From Leptasterias polaris (lineage: Eukaryota > Echinodermata > Asteroidea > Forcipulatida > Asteriidae): a stretch of DNA of 64,000 nt. The stretch covers positions 7,461,501-7,525,500 of the forward strand of contig JAZGTN010000007.1 in the NCBI GenBank assembly GCA_037783415.1, given 5' to 3'. The position numbers and the translations under genes are program-made. The stretch's first letter is position 1; the number at the start of each line of letters is the position of its first letter. This document shows, in pieces, positions 1-13,529 of the stretch. Below the pieces are notes generated by a model. It was not told where the DNA came from and did not search any database. It was given only the letters and a program-made list of their open reading frames with translations.

Positions 1-1166
1 TTTGGACGTAACTTCCAAGTATTCCAGTATAATGTACACAGTGTGTCATGCAGGTTTTTCCTCTCGCATTGCTTAAAGTACATGTAAATGCTTCAACATG
101 TTTGACCTTGTTGTAGACAAACGCAATAAAATATTCCATTTTTTTTCCCAGATTTCATATCAGTGACTTATTCTCAACATTTTAAGCATATTTTTTTCCC
201 CATAAAGAATAATTGACTGCCCTTATAGGGTGCACTACTCTAAATCGACCAAAAATTTATGCGCCAAGCTACTTATCATAATTTGTAAACCCACAACTTA
301 TTTTTAATTATAACGTTTTGGGGGTCATGCAACTAATAGAGTGTGTAATTATAGGAACTTATCACAACCTGGGGGTTCTGGGTTTCAAGTTTTGAGGAGA
401 TTTGATAAATTTGGGCTTTAAAGTTGGTCCTATTTAGCTTGGGAATTGGAGGAGTGCCTCCCGAAAACTGGCGGCAAGTCGGTTTGGGAAAAAACACATT
501 TTCGGGGGTGTTTTTTTTCTGGGGTAATTAGCAAAAATTCCAAACGGCTGACCTGCCAAAAATTGAAAAGAAATCTGAAGTTTAGTGGTCTGAAAATATA
601 TTTGATTGGTTTTCAAGAGGCTGAGAGACTTTTAACAATTTTTTGAGAATTTTTGAATATTTATCATTTATCATTGTTTGCTATGGGAGTCTATTTAGAG
701 GGGTGAAACCTATAGATACAAAATGGTGGCGCCCGCTACACCCGTGTACCCGTGTGCTTGTTGTTAATACGGTTATGTAGGCTTGAAACGACGACAGTAA
801 TGTGTTGTATGGGGGCACTTTTCGTCAGTTGTTGCTGTGTTTACATTGAAAACATCATTCCTTTGGCTGTATTAACAGATAGTATATAGTAATAATGTTG
901 CTATTTGTTCCTAAAATTACAAAACAGAATAATTCAACGTTCCAAAGAAAGGTTTGCTGGGTTTGGTTTTTAGTGTAAGACTATATCGACGAGTATGAGA
1001 CTATCACGGTAAGTCACATTCAAGAAACTCAAGAATCTTCAGTGGCTGGTTGATCAGGGGAAAAGTAGAGACAAACCATCAACAGACTATGTGAAGATGA
1101 CATAGGCGGTGGGTGGTTGATATGGCATCATGAACGTCAAGTTCCCGGGAACTGATTGCATGTGTG

Positions 1167-1367
1167 AAACCCTAGCCCTCGCAGCCAAAACCCTAGCCCT
1201 CAGCAAAAACCCACAGCCTACACCCAAACCCTAGCCATCGGCCAAAACCCTAGCCATCGGCACAAACCCTAGCCGTCGGCCCAAACCCTAGCATACACCC
1301 CAAACCCTATAGCCATCAGCCCAAAACCCTAGCTCTTAGTCTAAACCCTAGTTTACAGTCTTAACCT
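1167..1367 (+). repeat. Telomere-like 19-bp minisatellite inside satellite unit
   Basis: About ten tandem copies of a degenerate repeat of 18-21 bp, with core AAACCCTAGCC followed by a variable ATCGGC-like spacer. AAACCCTAG is the complement of CTAGGGTTT, the plant-type telomere heptamer, one base longer than the animal TTAGGG repeat. The same block recurs in every unit (first core at about 2934, 4673, 6432, 8182, 9932, 11193 and on), so it is older than the array. A role in telomere biology is not shown. Confidence 0.85.
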
Positions 1368-1444
1368 ATTGTCCACAACTAACCGTATAGTATCTGGAAT
1401 GGAATTTTGCAACATGCCCCGCCCACCCCACGCCCACCCCTTTA

Positions 1445-1463
1445 CCCCCCCCCCCCCCCCCCC
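1445..1463 (+). repeat. Poly-C tract of satellite unit (hypervariable)
   Basis: A run of 19 C follows CCCACCCCTTTA in unit 1. The homologous tract in units 2 to 13 measures 13, 21, 12, 12, 11, 14, 12, 13, 11, 13, 15 and 10 C. It accounts for most of the difference in unit length. Confidence 0.9.
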
Positions 1464-1757
1464 TTAACAGCTAGGAAGATGAAACTTGGAAGAACAATAA
1501 ATGTGGTAAAATGTGTTTGTTTGTTGGGAACTTTGTTATAAAGTTCACAATTTTAAACTCAATATGAATACATGGTTAGAAAAGTTGGAGGGAAAGCAAA
1601 AACGCCCCCCCAACTCAAGGCCCCCTTCCAACCTGTTTCCCTTTTTACCGCTTCTCCACAATAATTAACTCCCTCTTGTCGATTAATTAAATAGTTTGTA
1701 AGGTTTTTAGAATCTTATTACGAAAAAGAGACATGTTAATAACTTTTTGAGGGAAGA

Positions 1758-3506
1758 TTTGGACGTAACTTCCAAGTATTCCAGTATAATGTACACAGTG
1801 TGTCATGCAGGTTTTTCCTCTCGCATTGCTTAAAGTACATGTAAATGCTTCAACATGTTTGACCTTGTTGTAGACAAACGCAATAAAATATTCCATTTTT
1901 TTTCCCAGATTTCATATCAGTGACTTATTCTCAACATTTTAAGCATATTTTTTTCCCCATAAAGAATAATTGACTGCCCTTATAGGGTGCACTACTCTAA
2001 ATCGACCAAAAATTCATGCGCCAAGCTACTTATCATAATTTGTAAACCCACAACTTATTTTTAATTATAACGTTTTGGGGGTCATGCAACTAATAGAGTG
2101 TGTAATTATAGGAACTTATCACAACCTGGGGGTTCTGGGTTTCAAGTTTTGAGGAGATTTGATAAATTTGGGCTTTAAAGTTGGTCCTATTTAGCTTGGG
2201 AATTGGAGGAGTGCCTCCCGAAAACTGGCGGCAAGTCGGTTTGGGAAAAAACACAATTTCGGGGGTGTTTTTTTTCTGGGGTAATTAGCAAAAATTCCAA
2301 ACGGCTGACCTGCCAAAAATTGAAAAGAAATCTGAAGTTTAGTGGTCTGAAAATATATTTGATTGGTTTTCAAGAGGCTGAGAGACTTTTAACAATTTTT
2401 TGAGAATTTTTGAATATTTATCATTTATCATTGTTTGCTATGGGAGTCTATTTAGAGGGGTGAAACCTATAGATACAAAATGGTGGCGCCCGCTACACCC
2501 GTGTACCCGTGTGCTTGTTGTTAATACGGTTATGTAGGCTTGAAACGACGACAGTAATGTGTTGTATGGGGGCACTTTTCGTCAGTTGTTGCTGTGTTTA
2601 CATTGAAAACATCATTCCTTTGGCTGTATTAACAGATAGTATATAGTAATAATGTTGCTATTTGTTCCTAAAATTACAAAACAGAATAATTCAACGTTCC
2701 AAAGAAAGGTTTGCTGGGTTTGGTTTTTAGTGTAAGACTATATCGACGAGTATGAGACTATCACGGTAAGTCACATTCAAGAAACTCAAGAATCTTCAGT
2801 GGCTGGTTGATCAGGGGAAAAGTAGAGACAAACCATCAACAGACTATGTGAAGATGACATAGGCGGTGGGTGGTTGATATGGCATCATGAACGTCAAGTT
2901 CCCGGGAACTGATTGCATGTGTGAAACCCTAGCCCTCGCAGCCAAAACCCTAGCCCTCAGCAAAAACCCACAGCCTACACCCAAACCCTAGCCATCGGCC
3001 AAAACCCTAGCCATCGGCACAAACCCTAGCCGTCGGCCCAAACCCTAGCATACACCCCAAACCCTATAGCCATCAGCCCAAAACCCTAGCTCTTAGTCTA
3101 AACCCTAGTTTACAGTCTTAACCTTGTCCACAACTAACCGTATAGTATCTGGAATGGAATTTTGCAACATGCCCCGCCCACCCCACGCCCACCCCTTTAC
3201 CCCCCCCCCCCCTTAACAGCTAGGAAGATGAAACTTGGAAGAACAATAAATGTGGTAAAATGTGTTTGTTTGTTGGGAACTTTGTTATAAAGTTCACAAT
3301 TTTAAACTCAATATGAATACATGGTTAGAAAAGTTGGAGGGAAAGCAAAAACGCCCCCCCAACTCAAGGCCCCCTTCCAACCTGTTTCCCTTTTTACCGC
3401 TTCTCCACAATAATTAACTCCCTCTTGTCGATTAATTAAATAGTTTGTAAGGTTTTTAGAATCTTATTACGAAAAAGAGACATGTTAATAACTTTTTGAG
3501 GGAAGA
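1758..3506 (+). repeat. Satellite unit 2
   Basis: Length 1749 bp, with 13 C in the poly-C tract. Private variants are ACACAATTTCGG near 2251 and a short deletion after the telomere-like block (TTAACCTTGTCC near 3119). Confidence 0.95.
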
Positions 3507-5265
3507 TTTGGACGTAACTTCCAAGTATTCCAGTATAATGTACACAGTGTGTCATGCAGGTTTTTCCTCTCGCATTGCTTAAAGTACATGTAAATGCTTC
3601 AACATGTTTGACCTTGTTGTAGACAAACGCAATAAAATATTCCATTTTTTTTCCCAGATTTCATATCAGTGACTTATTCTCAACATTTTAAGCATATTTT
3701 TTTCCCCATAAAGAATAATTGACTGCCCTTATAGGGTGCACTACTCTAAATCGACCAAAAATTCATGCGCCAAGCTACTTATCATAATTTGTAAACCCAC
3801 AACTTATTTTTAATTATAACGTTTTGGGGGTCATGCAACTAATAGAGTGTGTAATTATAGGAACTTATCACAACCTGGGGGTTCTGGGTTTCAAGTTTTG
3901 AGGAGATTTGATAAATTTGGGCTTTAAAGTTGGTCCTATTTAGCTTGGGAATTGGAGGAGTGCCTCCCGAAAACTGGCGGCAAGTCGGTTTGGGAAAAAA
4001 CACATTTTCGGGGGTGTTTTTTTTCTGGGGTAATTAGCAAAAATTCCAAACGGCTGACCTGCCAAAAATTGAAAAGAAATCTGAAGTTTAGTGGTCTGAA
4101 AATATATTTGATTGGTTTTCAAGAGGCTGAGAGACTTTTAAAATTTTTTTGAGAATTTTTGAATATTTATCATTTATCATTGTTTGCTATGGGAGTCTAT
4201 TTAGAGGGGTGAAACCTATAGATACAAAATGGTGGCGCCCGCTACACCCGTGTACCCGTGTGCTTGTTGTTAATACGGTTATGTAGGCTTGAAACGACGA
4301 CAGTAATGTGTTGTATGGGGGCACTTTTCGTCAGTTGTTGCTGTGTTTACATTGAAAACATCATTCCTTTGGCTGTATTAACAGATAGTATATAGTAATA
4401 ATGTTGCTATTTGTTCCTAAAATTACAAAACAGAATAATTCAACGTTCCAAAGAAAGGTTTGCTGGGTTTGGTTTTTAGTGTAAGACTATATCGACGAGT
4501 ATGAGACTATCACGGTAAGTCACATTCAAGAAACTCAAGAATCTTCAGTGGCTGGTTGATCAGGGGAAAAGTAGAGACAAACCATCAACAGACTATGTGA
4601 AGATGACATAGGCGGTGGGTGGTTGATATGGCATCATGAACGTCAAGTTCCCGGGAACTGATTGCATGTGTGAAACCCTAGCCCTCGCAGCCAAAACCCT
4701 AGCCCTCAGCAAAAACCCACAGCCTACACCCAAACCCTAGCCATCGGCCAAAACCCTAGCCATCGGCACAAACCCTAGCCGTCGGCCCAAACCCTAGCAT
4801 ACACCCCAAACCCTATAGCCATCAGCCCAAAACCCTAGCTCTTAGTCTAAACCCTAGTTTACAGTCTTAACCTATTGTCCACAACTAACCGTATAGTATC
4901 TGGAATGGAATTTTGCAACATGCCCCGCCCACCCCACGCCCACCCCTTTACCCCCCCCCCCCCCCCCCCCCTTAACAGCTAGGAAGATGAAACTTGGAAG
5001 AACAATAAATGTGGTAAAATGTGTTTGTTTGTTGGGAACTTTGTTATAAAGTTCACAATTTTAAACTCAATATGAATACATGGTTAGAAAAGTTGGAGGG
5101 AAAGCAAAAACGCCCCCCCAACTCAAGGCCCCCTTCCAACCTGTTTCCCTTTTTACCGCTTCTCCACAATAATTAACTCCCTCTTGTCGATTAATTAAAT
5201 AGTTTGTAAGGTTTTTAGAATCTTATTACGAAAAAGAGACATGTTAATAACTTTTTGAGGGAAGA
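3507..5265 (+). repeat. Satellite unit 3
   Basis: Length 1759 bp. It has the longest poly-C tract of the array (21). A private variant, AAATTTTTTTGAG near 4141, replaces AACAATTTTTTGAG. Confidence 0.95.
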
Positions 5266-7015
5266 TTTGGACGTAACTTCCAAGTATTCCAGTATAATGT
5301 ACACAGTGTGTCATGCAGGTTTTTCCTCTCGCATTGCTTAAAGTACATGTAAATGCTTCAACATGTTTGACCTTGTTGTAGACAAACGCAATAAAATATT
5401 CCATTTTTTTCCCCAGATTTCATATCAGTGACTTATTCTCAACATTTTAAGCATATTTTTTTCCCCATAAAGAATAATTGACTGCCCTTATAGGGTGCAC
5501 TACTCTAAATCGACCAAAAATTCATGCGCCAAGCTACTTATCATAATTTGTAAACCCACAACTTATTTTTAATTATAACGTTTTGGGGGTCATGCAACTA
5601 ATAGAGTGTGTAATTATAGGAACTTATCACAACCTGGGGGTTCTGGGTTTCAAGTTTTGAGGAGATTTGATAAATTTGGGCTTTAAAGTTGGTCCTATTT
5701 AGCTTGGGAATTGGAGGAGTGCCTCCCGAAAACTGGCGGCAAGTCGGTTTGGGAAAAAACACATTTTCGGGGGTGTTTTTTTTCTGGGGTAATTAGCAAA
5801 AATTCCAAACGGCTGACCTGCCAAAAATTGAAAAGAAATCTGAAGTTTAGTGGTCTGAAAATATATTTGATTGGTTTTCAAGAGGCTGAGAGACTTTTAA
5901 CAATTTTTTGAGAATTTTTGAATATTTATCATTTATCATTGTTTGCTATGGGAGTCTATTTAGAGGGGTGAAACCTATAGATACAAAATGGTGGCGCCCG
6001 CTACACCCGTGTACCCATGTGCTTGTTGTTAATACGGTTATGTAGGCTTGAAACGACGACAGTAATGTGTTGTATGGGGGCACTTTTCGTCAGTTGTTGC
6101 TGTGTTTACATTGAAAACATCATTCCTTTGGCTGTATTAACAGATAGTATATAGTAATAATGTTGCTATTTGTTCCTAAAATTACAAAACAGAATAATTC
6201 AACGTTCCAAAGAAAGGTTTGCTGGGTTTGGTTTTTAGTGTAAGACTATATCGACGAGTATGAGACTATCACGGTAAGTCACATTCAAGAAACTCAAGAA
6301 TCTTCAGTGGCTGGTTGATCAGGGGAAAAGTAGAGACAAACCATCAACAGACTATGTGAAGATGACATAGGCGGTGGGTGGTTGATATGGCATCATGAAC
6401 GTCAAGTTCCCGGGAACTGATTGCATGTGTGAAACCCTAGCCCTCGCAGCCAAAACCCTAGCCCTCAGCAAAAACCCACAGCCTACACCCAAACCCTAGC
6501 CATCGGCCAAAACCCTAGCCATCGGCACAAACCCTAGCCGTCGGCCCAAACCCTAGCATACACCCCAAACCCTATAGCCATCAGCCCAAAACCCTAGCTC
6601 TTAGTCTAAACCCTAGTTTACAGTCTTAACCTATTGTCCACAACTAACCGTATAGTATCTGGAATGGAATTTTGCAACATGCCCCGCCCACCCCACGCCC
6701 ACCCCTTTACCCCCCCCCCCCTTAACAGCTAGGAAGATGAAACTTGGAAGAACAATAAATGTGGTAAAATGTGTTTGTTTGTTGGGAACTTTGTTATAAA
6801 GTTCACAATTTTAAACTCAATATGAATACATGGTTAGAAAAGTTGGAGGGAAAGCAAAAACGCCCCCCCAACTCAAGGCCCCCTTCCAACCTGTTTCCCT
6901 TTTTACCGCTTCTCCACAATAATTAACTCCCTCTTGTCGATTAATTAAATAGTTTGTAAGGTTTTTAGAATCTTATTACGAAAAAGAGACATGTTAATAA
7001 CTTTTTGAGGGAAGA
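5266..7015 (+). repeat. Satellite unit 4
   Basis: Length 1750 bp with 12 C. With units 5 and 6 it shares two private variants: CCCATGTGC instead of CCCGTGTGC near 6014, and CCATTTTTTTCCCCAG near 5401. Confidence 0.95.
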
Positions 7016-8765
7016 TTTGGACGTAACTTCCAAGTATTCCAGTATAATGTACACAGTGTGTCATGCAGGTTTTTCCTCTCGCATTGCTTAAAGTACATGT
7101 AAATGCTTCAACATGTTTGACCTTGTTGTAGACAAACGCAATAAAATATTCCATTTTTTTCCCCAGATTTCATATCAGTGACTTATTCTCAACATTTTAA
7201 GCATATTTTTTTCCCCATAAAGAATAATTGACTGCCCTTATAGGGTGCACTACTCTAAATCGACCAAAAATTCATGCGCCAAGCTACTTATCATAATTTG
7301 TAAACCCACAACTTATTTTTAATTATAACGTTTTGGGGGTCATGCAACTAATAGAGTGTGTAATTATAGGAACTTATCACAACCTGGGGGTTCTGGGTTT
7401 CAAGTTTTGAGGAGATTTGATAAATTTGGGCTTTAAAGTTGGTCCTATTTAGCTTGGGAATTGGAGGAGTGCCTCCCGAAAACTGGCGGCAAGTCGGTTT
7501 GGGAAAAAACACATTTTCGGGGGTGTTTTTTTTCTGGGGTAATTAGCAAAAATTCCAAACGGCTGACCTGCCAAAAATTGAAAAGAAATCTGAAGTTTAG
7601 TGGTCTGAAAATATATTTGATTGGTTTTCAAGAGGCTGAGAGACTTTTAACAATTTTTTGAGAATTTTTGAATATTTATCATTTATCATTGTTTGCTATG
7701 GGAGTCTATTTAGAGGGGTGAAACCTATAGATACAAAATGGTGGCGCCCGCTACACCCGTGTACCCATGTGCTTGTTGTTAATACGGTTATGTAGGCTTG
7801 AAACGACGACAGTAATGTGTTGTATGGGGGCACTTTTCGTCAGTTGTTGCTGTGTTTACATTGAAAACATCATTCCTTTGGCTGTATTAACAGATAGTAT
7901 ATAGTAATAATGTTGCTATTTGTTCCTAAAATTACAAAACAGAATAATTCAACGTTCCAAAGAAAGGTTTGCTGGGTTTGGTTTTTAGTGTAAGACTATA
8001 TCGACGAGTATGAGACTATCACGGTAAGTCACATTCAAGAAACTCAAGAATCTTCAGTGGCTGGTTGATCAGGGGAAAAGTAGAGACAAACCATCAACAG
8101 ACTATGTGAAGATGACATAGGCGGTGGGTGGTTGATATGGCATCATGAACGTCAAGTTCCCGGGAACTGATTGCATGTGTGAAACCCTAGCCCTCGCAGC
8201 CAAAACCCTAGCCCTCAGCAAAAACCCACAGCCTACACCCAAACCCTAGCCATCGGCCAAAACCCTAGCCATCGGCACAAACCCTAGCCGTCGGCCCAAA
8301 CCCTAGCATACACCCCAAACCCTATAGCCATCAGCCCAAAACCCTAGCTCTTAGTCTAAACCCTAGTTTACAGTCTTAACCTATTGTCCACAACTAACCG
8401 TATAGTATCTGGAATGGAATTTTGCAACATGCCCCGCCCACCCCACGCCCACCCCTTTACCCCCCCCCCCCTTAACAGCTAGGAAGATGAAACTTGGAAG
8501 AACAATAAATGTGGTAAAATGTGTTTGTTTGTTGGGAACTTTGTTATAAAGTTCACAATTTTAAACTCAATATGAATACATGGTTAGAAAAGTTGGAGGG
8601 AAAGCAAAAACGCCCCCCCAACTCAAGGCCCCCTTCCAACCTGTTTCCCTTTTTACCGCTTCTCCACAATAATTAACTCCCTCTTGTCGATTAATTAAAT
8701 AGTTTGTAAGGTTTTTAGAATCTTATTACGAAAAAGAGACATGTTAATAACTTTTTGAGGGAAGA
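7016..8765 (+). repeat. Satellite unit 5
   Basis: Length 1750 bp with 12 C. I see no difference from unit 4, and it has the same private variants. Confidence 0.95.
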
Positions 8766-10514
8766 TTTGGACGTAACTTCCAAGTATTCCAGTATAATGT
8801 ACACAGTGTGTCATGCAGGTTTTTCCTCTCGCATTGCTTAAAGTACATGTAAATGCTTCAACATGTTTGACCTTGTTGTAGACAAACGCAATAAAATATT
8901 CCATTTTTTTCCCCAGATTTCATATCAGTGACTTATTCTCAACATTTTAAGCATATTTTTTTCCCCATAAAGAATAATTGACTGCCCTTATAGGGTGCAC
9001 TACTCTAAATCGACCAAAAATTCATGCGCCAAGCTACTTATCATAATTTGTAAACCCACAACTTATTTTTAATTATAACGTTTTGGGGGTCATGCAACTA
9101 ATAGAGTGTGTAATTATAGGAACTTATCACAACCTGGGGGTTCTGGGTTTCAAGTTTTGAGGAGATTTGATAAATTTGGGCTTTAAAGTTGGTCCTATTT
9201 AGCTTGGGAATTGGAGGAGTGCCTCCCGAAAACTGGCGGCAAGTCGGTTTGGGAAAAAACACATTTTCGGGGGTGTTTTTTTTCTGGGGTAATTAGCAAA
9301 AATTCCAAACGGCTGACCTGCCAAAAATTGAAAAGAAATCTGAAGTTTAGTGGTCTGAAAATATATTTGATTGGTTTTCAAGAGGCTGAGAGACTTTTAA
9401 CAATTTTTTGAGAATTTTTGAATATTTATCATTTATCATTGTTTGCTATGGGAGTCTATTTAGAGGGGTGAAACCTATAGATACAAAATGGTGGCGCCCG
9501 CTACACCCGTGTACCCATGTGCTTGTTGTTAATACGGTTATGTAGGCTTGAAACGACGACAGTAATGTGTTGTATGGGGGCACTTTTCGTCAGTTGTTGC
9601 TGTGTTTACATTGAAAACATCATTCCTTTGGCTGTATTAACAGATAGTATATAGTAATAATGTTGCTATTTGTTCCTAAAATTACAAAACAGAATAATTC
9701 AACGTTCCAAAGAAAGGTTTGCTGGGTTTGGTTTTTAGTGTAAGACTATATCGACGAGTATGAGACTATCACGGTAAGTCACATTCAAGAAACTCAAGAA
9801 TCTTCAGTGGCTGGTTGATCAGGGGAAAAGTAGAGACAAACCATCAACAGACTATGTGAAGATGACATAGGCGGTGGGTGGTTGATATGGCATCATGAAC
9901 GTCAAGTTCCCGGGAACTGATTGCATGTGTGAAACCCTAGCCCTCGCAGCCAAAACCCTAGCCCTCAGCAAAAACCCACAGCCTACACCCAAACCCTAGC
10001 CATCGGCCAAAACCCTAGCCATCGGCACAAACCCTAGCCGTCGGCCCAAACCCTAGCATACACCCCAAACCCTATAGCCATCAGCCCAAAACCCTAGCTC
10101 TTAGTCTAAACCCTAGTTTACAGTCTTAACCTATTGTCCACAACTAACCGTATAGTATCTGGAATGGAATTTTGCAACATGCCCCGCCCACCCCACGCCC
10201 ACCCCTTTACCCCCCCCCCCTTAACAGCTAGGAAGATGAAACTTGGAAGAACAATAAATGTGGTAAAATGTGTTTGTTTGTTGGGAACTTTGTTATAAAG
10301 TTCACAATTTTAAACTCAATATGAATACATGGTTAGAAAAGTTGGAGGGAAAGCAAAAACGCCCCCCCAACTCAAGGCCCCCTTCCAACCTGTTTCCCTT
10401 TTTACCGCTTCTCCACAATAATTAACTCCCTCTTGTCGATTAATTAAATAGTTTGTAAGGTTTTTAGAATCTTATTACGAAAAAGAGACATGTTAATAAC
10501 TTTTTGAGGGAAGA
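8766..10514 (+). repeat. Satellite unit 6
   Basis: Length 1749 bp with 11 C. It carries the private variants of units 4 and 5 and differs visibly from them by one C. Confidence 0.95.
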
Positions 10515-11778
10515 TTTGGACGTAACTTCCAAGTATTCCAGTATAATGTACACAGTGTGTCATGCAGGTTTTTCCTCTCGCATTGCTTAAAGTACATGTA
10601 AATGCTTCAACATGTTTGACCTTGTTGTAGACAAACGCAATAAAATATTCCTTTTTTTTTCCCAGATTTCATATCAGTGACTTATTCTCAACATTTTAAG
10701 CATATTTTTTTCCCCATAAAGAATAATTGACTGCCCTTATAGATACAAAATGGTGGCGCCCGCTACACCCGTGTACCCGTGTGCTTGTTGTTAATACGGT
10801 TATGTAGGCTTGAAACGACGACAGTAATGTGTTGTATGGGGCACTTTTCGTCAGTTGTTGCTGTGTTTACATTGAAAACATCATTCCTTTGGCTGTATTA
10901 ACAGATAGTATATAGTAATAATGTTGCTATTTGTTCCTAAAATTACAAAACAGAATAATTCAACGTTCCAAAGAAAGGTTTGCTGGGTTTGGTTTTTAGT
11001 GTAAGACTATATCGACGAGTATGAGACTATCACGGTAAGTCACATTCAAGAAACTCAAGAATCTTCAGTGGCTGGTTGATCAGGGGAAAAGTAGAGACAA
11101 ACCATCAACAGACTATGTGAAGATGACATAGGCGGTGGGTGGTTGATATGGCATCATGAACGTCAAGTTCCCGGGAACTGATTGCATGTGTGAAACCCTA
11201 GCCCTCGCAGCCAAAACCCTAGCCCTCAGCAAAAACCCACAGCCTACACCCAAACCCTAGCCATCGGCCAAAACCCTAGCCATCGGCACAAACCCTAGCC
11301 GTCGGCCCAAACCCTAGCATACACCCCAAACCCTATAGCCATCAGCCCAAAACCCTAGCTCTTAGTCTAAACCCTAGTTTACAGTCTTAACCTATTGTCC
11401 ACAACTAACCGTATAGTATCTGGAATGGAATTTTGCAACATGCCCCGCCCACCCCACGCCCACCCCTTTACCCCCCCCCCCCCCTTAACAGCTAGGAAGA
11501 TGAAACTTGGAAGAACAATAAATGTGGTAAAATGTGTTTGTTTGTTGGGAACTTTGTTATAAAGTTCACAATTTTAAACTCAATATGAATACATGGTTAG
11601 AAAAGTTGGAGGGAAAGCAAAAACGCCCCCCCAACTCAAGGCCCCCTTCCAACCTGTTTCCCTTTTTACCGCTTCTCCACAATAATTAACTCCCTCTTGT
11701 CGATTAATTAAATAGTTTGTAAGGTTTTTAGAATCTTATTACGAAAAAGAGACATGTTAATAACTTTTTGAGGGAAGA
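10515..11778 (+). repeat. Satellite unit 7 with 487-bp internal deletion
   Basis: Length 1264 bp with 14 C. The sequence jumps at 10738-10743 from the CCCTTATAG of one place in the unit to the TATAGATACAAAATGG of a later place. The five bases TATAG occur at both ends of the missing segment and once at the junction. Private changes are CCTTTTTTTTT at the T-run and one missing G in GTATGGGGC. Confidence 0.95.
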
Positions 11779-13529
11779 TTTGGACGTAACTTCCAAGTAT
11801 TCCAGTATAATGTACACAGTGTGTCATGCAGGTTTTTCCTCTCGCATTGCTTAAAGTACATGTAAATGCTTCAACATGTTTGACCTTGTTGTAGACAAAC
11901 GCAATAAAATATTCCATTTTTTTTCCCAGATTTCATATCAGTGACTTATTCTCAACATTTTAAGCATATTTTTTTCCCCATAAAGAATAATTGACTGCCC
12001 TTATAGGGTGCACTACTCTAAATCGACCAAAAATTCATGCGCCAAGCTACTTATCATAATTTGTAAACCCACAACTTATTTTTAATTATAACGTTTTGGG
12101 GGTCATGCAACTAATAGAGTGTGTAATTATAGGAACTTATCACAACCTGGGGGTTCTGGGTTTCAAGTTTTGAGGAGATTTGATAAATTTGGGCTTTAAA
12201 GTTGGTCCAATTTAGCTTGGGAATTGGAGGAGTGCCTCCCGAAAACTGGCGGCAAGTCGGTTTTGGAAAAAACACATTTTCGGGGGTGTTTTTTTTCTGG
12301 GGTAATTAGCAAAAATTCCAAACGGCTGACCTGCCAAAAATTGAAAAGAAATCTGAAGTTTAGTGGTCTGAAAATATATTTGATTGGTTTTCAAGAGGCT
12401 GAGAGACTTTTAACAATTTTTTGAGAATTTTTGAATATTTATCATTTATCATTGTTTGCTATGGGAGTCTATTTAGAGGGGTGAAACCTATAGATACAAA
12501 ATGGTGGCGCCCGCTACACCCGTGTACCCGTGTGCTTGTTGTTAATACGGTTATGTAGGCTTGAAACGACGACAGTAATGTGTTGTATGGGGGCACTTTT
12601 CGTCAGTTGTTGCTGTGTTTACATTGAAAACATCATTCCTTTGGCTGTATTAACAGATAGTATATAGTAATAATGTTGCTATTTGTTCCTAAAATTACAA
12701 AACAGAATAATTCAACGTTCCAAAGAAAGGTTTGCTGGGTTTGGTTTTTAGTGTAAGACTATATCGACGAGTATGAGACTATCACGGTAAGTCACATTCA
12801 AGAAACTCAAGAATCTTCAGTGGCTGGTTGATCAGGGGAAAAGTAGAGACAAACCATCAACAGACTATGTGAAGATGACATAGGCGGTGGGTGGTTGATA
12901 TGGCATCATGAACGTCAAGTTCCCGGGAACTGATTGCATGTGTGAAACCCTAGCCCTCGCAGCCAAAACCCTAGCCCTCAGCAAAAACCCACAGCCTACA
13001 CCCAAACCCTAGCCATCGGCCAAAACCCTAGCCATCGGCACAAACCCTAGCCGTCGGCCCAAACCCTAGCATACACCCCAAACCCTATAGCCATCAGCCC
13101 AAAACCCTAGCTCTTAGTCTAAACCCTAGTTTACAGTCTTAACCTATTGTCCACAACTAACCGTATAGTATCTGGAATGGAATTTTGCAACATGCCCCGC
13201 CCACCCCACGCCCACCCCTTTACCCCCCCCCCCCTTAACAGCTAGGAAGATGAAACTTGGAAGAACAATAAATGTGGTAAAATGTGTTTGTTTGTTGGGA
13301 ACTTTGTTATAAAGTTCACAATTTTAAACTCAATATGAATACATGGTTAGAAAAGTTGGAGGGAAAGCAAAAACGCCCCCCCCAACTCAAGGCCCCCTTC
13401 CAACCTGTTTCCCTTTTTACCGCTTCTCCACAATAATTAACTCCCTCTTGTCGATTAATTAAATAGTTTGTAAGGTTTTTAGAATCTTATTACGAAAAAG
13501 AGACATGTTAATAACTTTTTGAGGAAAGA
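11779..13529 (+). repeat. Satellite unit 8
   Basis: Length 1751 bp with 12 C. It is the first unit with GGTCCAATTT, the right-block variant that all later units share. A private variant is GGTTTTGGAAA near 12259. Confidence 0.95.

Larger units (their letters stand above)
1..1757 (+). repeat. Satellite unit 1
   Basis: Length 1757 bp, with a poly-C tract of 19. It is the only unit reading AATTTATGCGCC near base 250; the others read AATTCATGCGCC. It has the left-block variant GGTCCTATTT. Confidence 0.95.

Noticed and set aside
1167..1367. CRISPR array (regular short repeats with spacers)
   Set aside because: The period is only about 19 bp, the repeats are degenerate, the context is eukaryotic and there are no cas genes.
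10515..11778. Unit 7 as a distinct second satellite family
   Set aside because: It is the same unit with one internal deletion; both flanks align directly with the other units.
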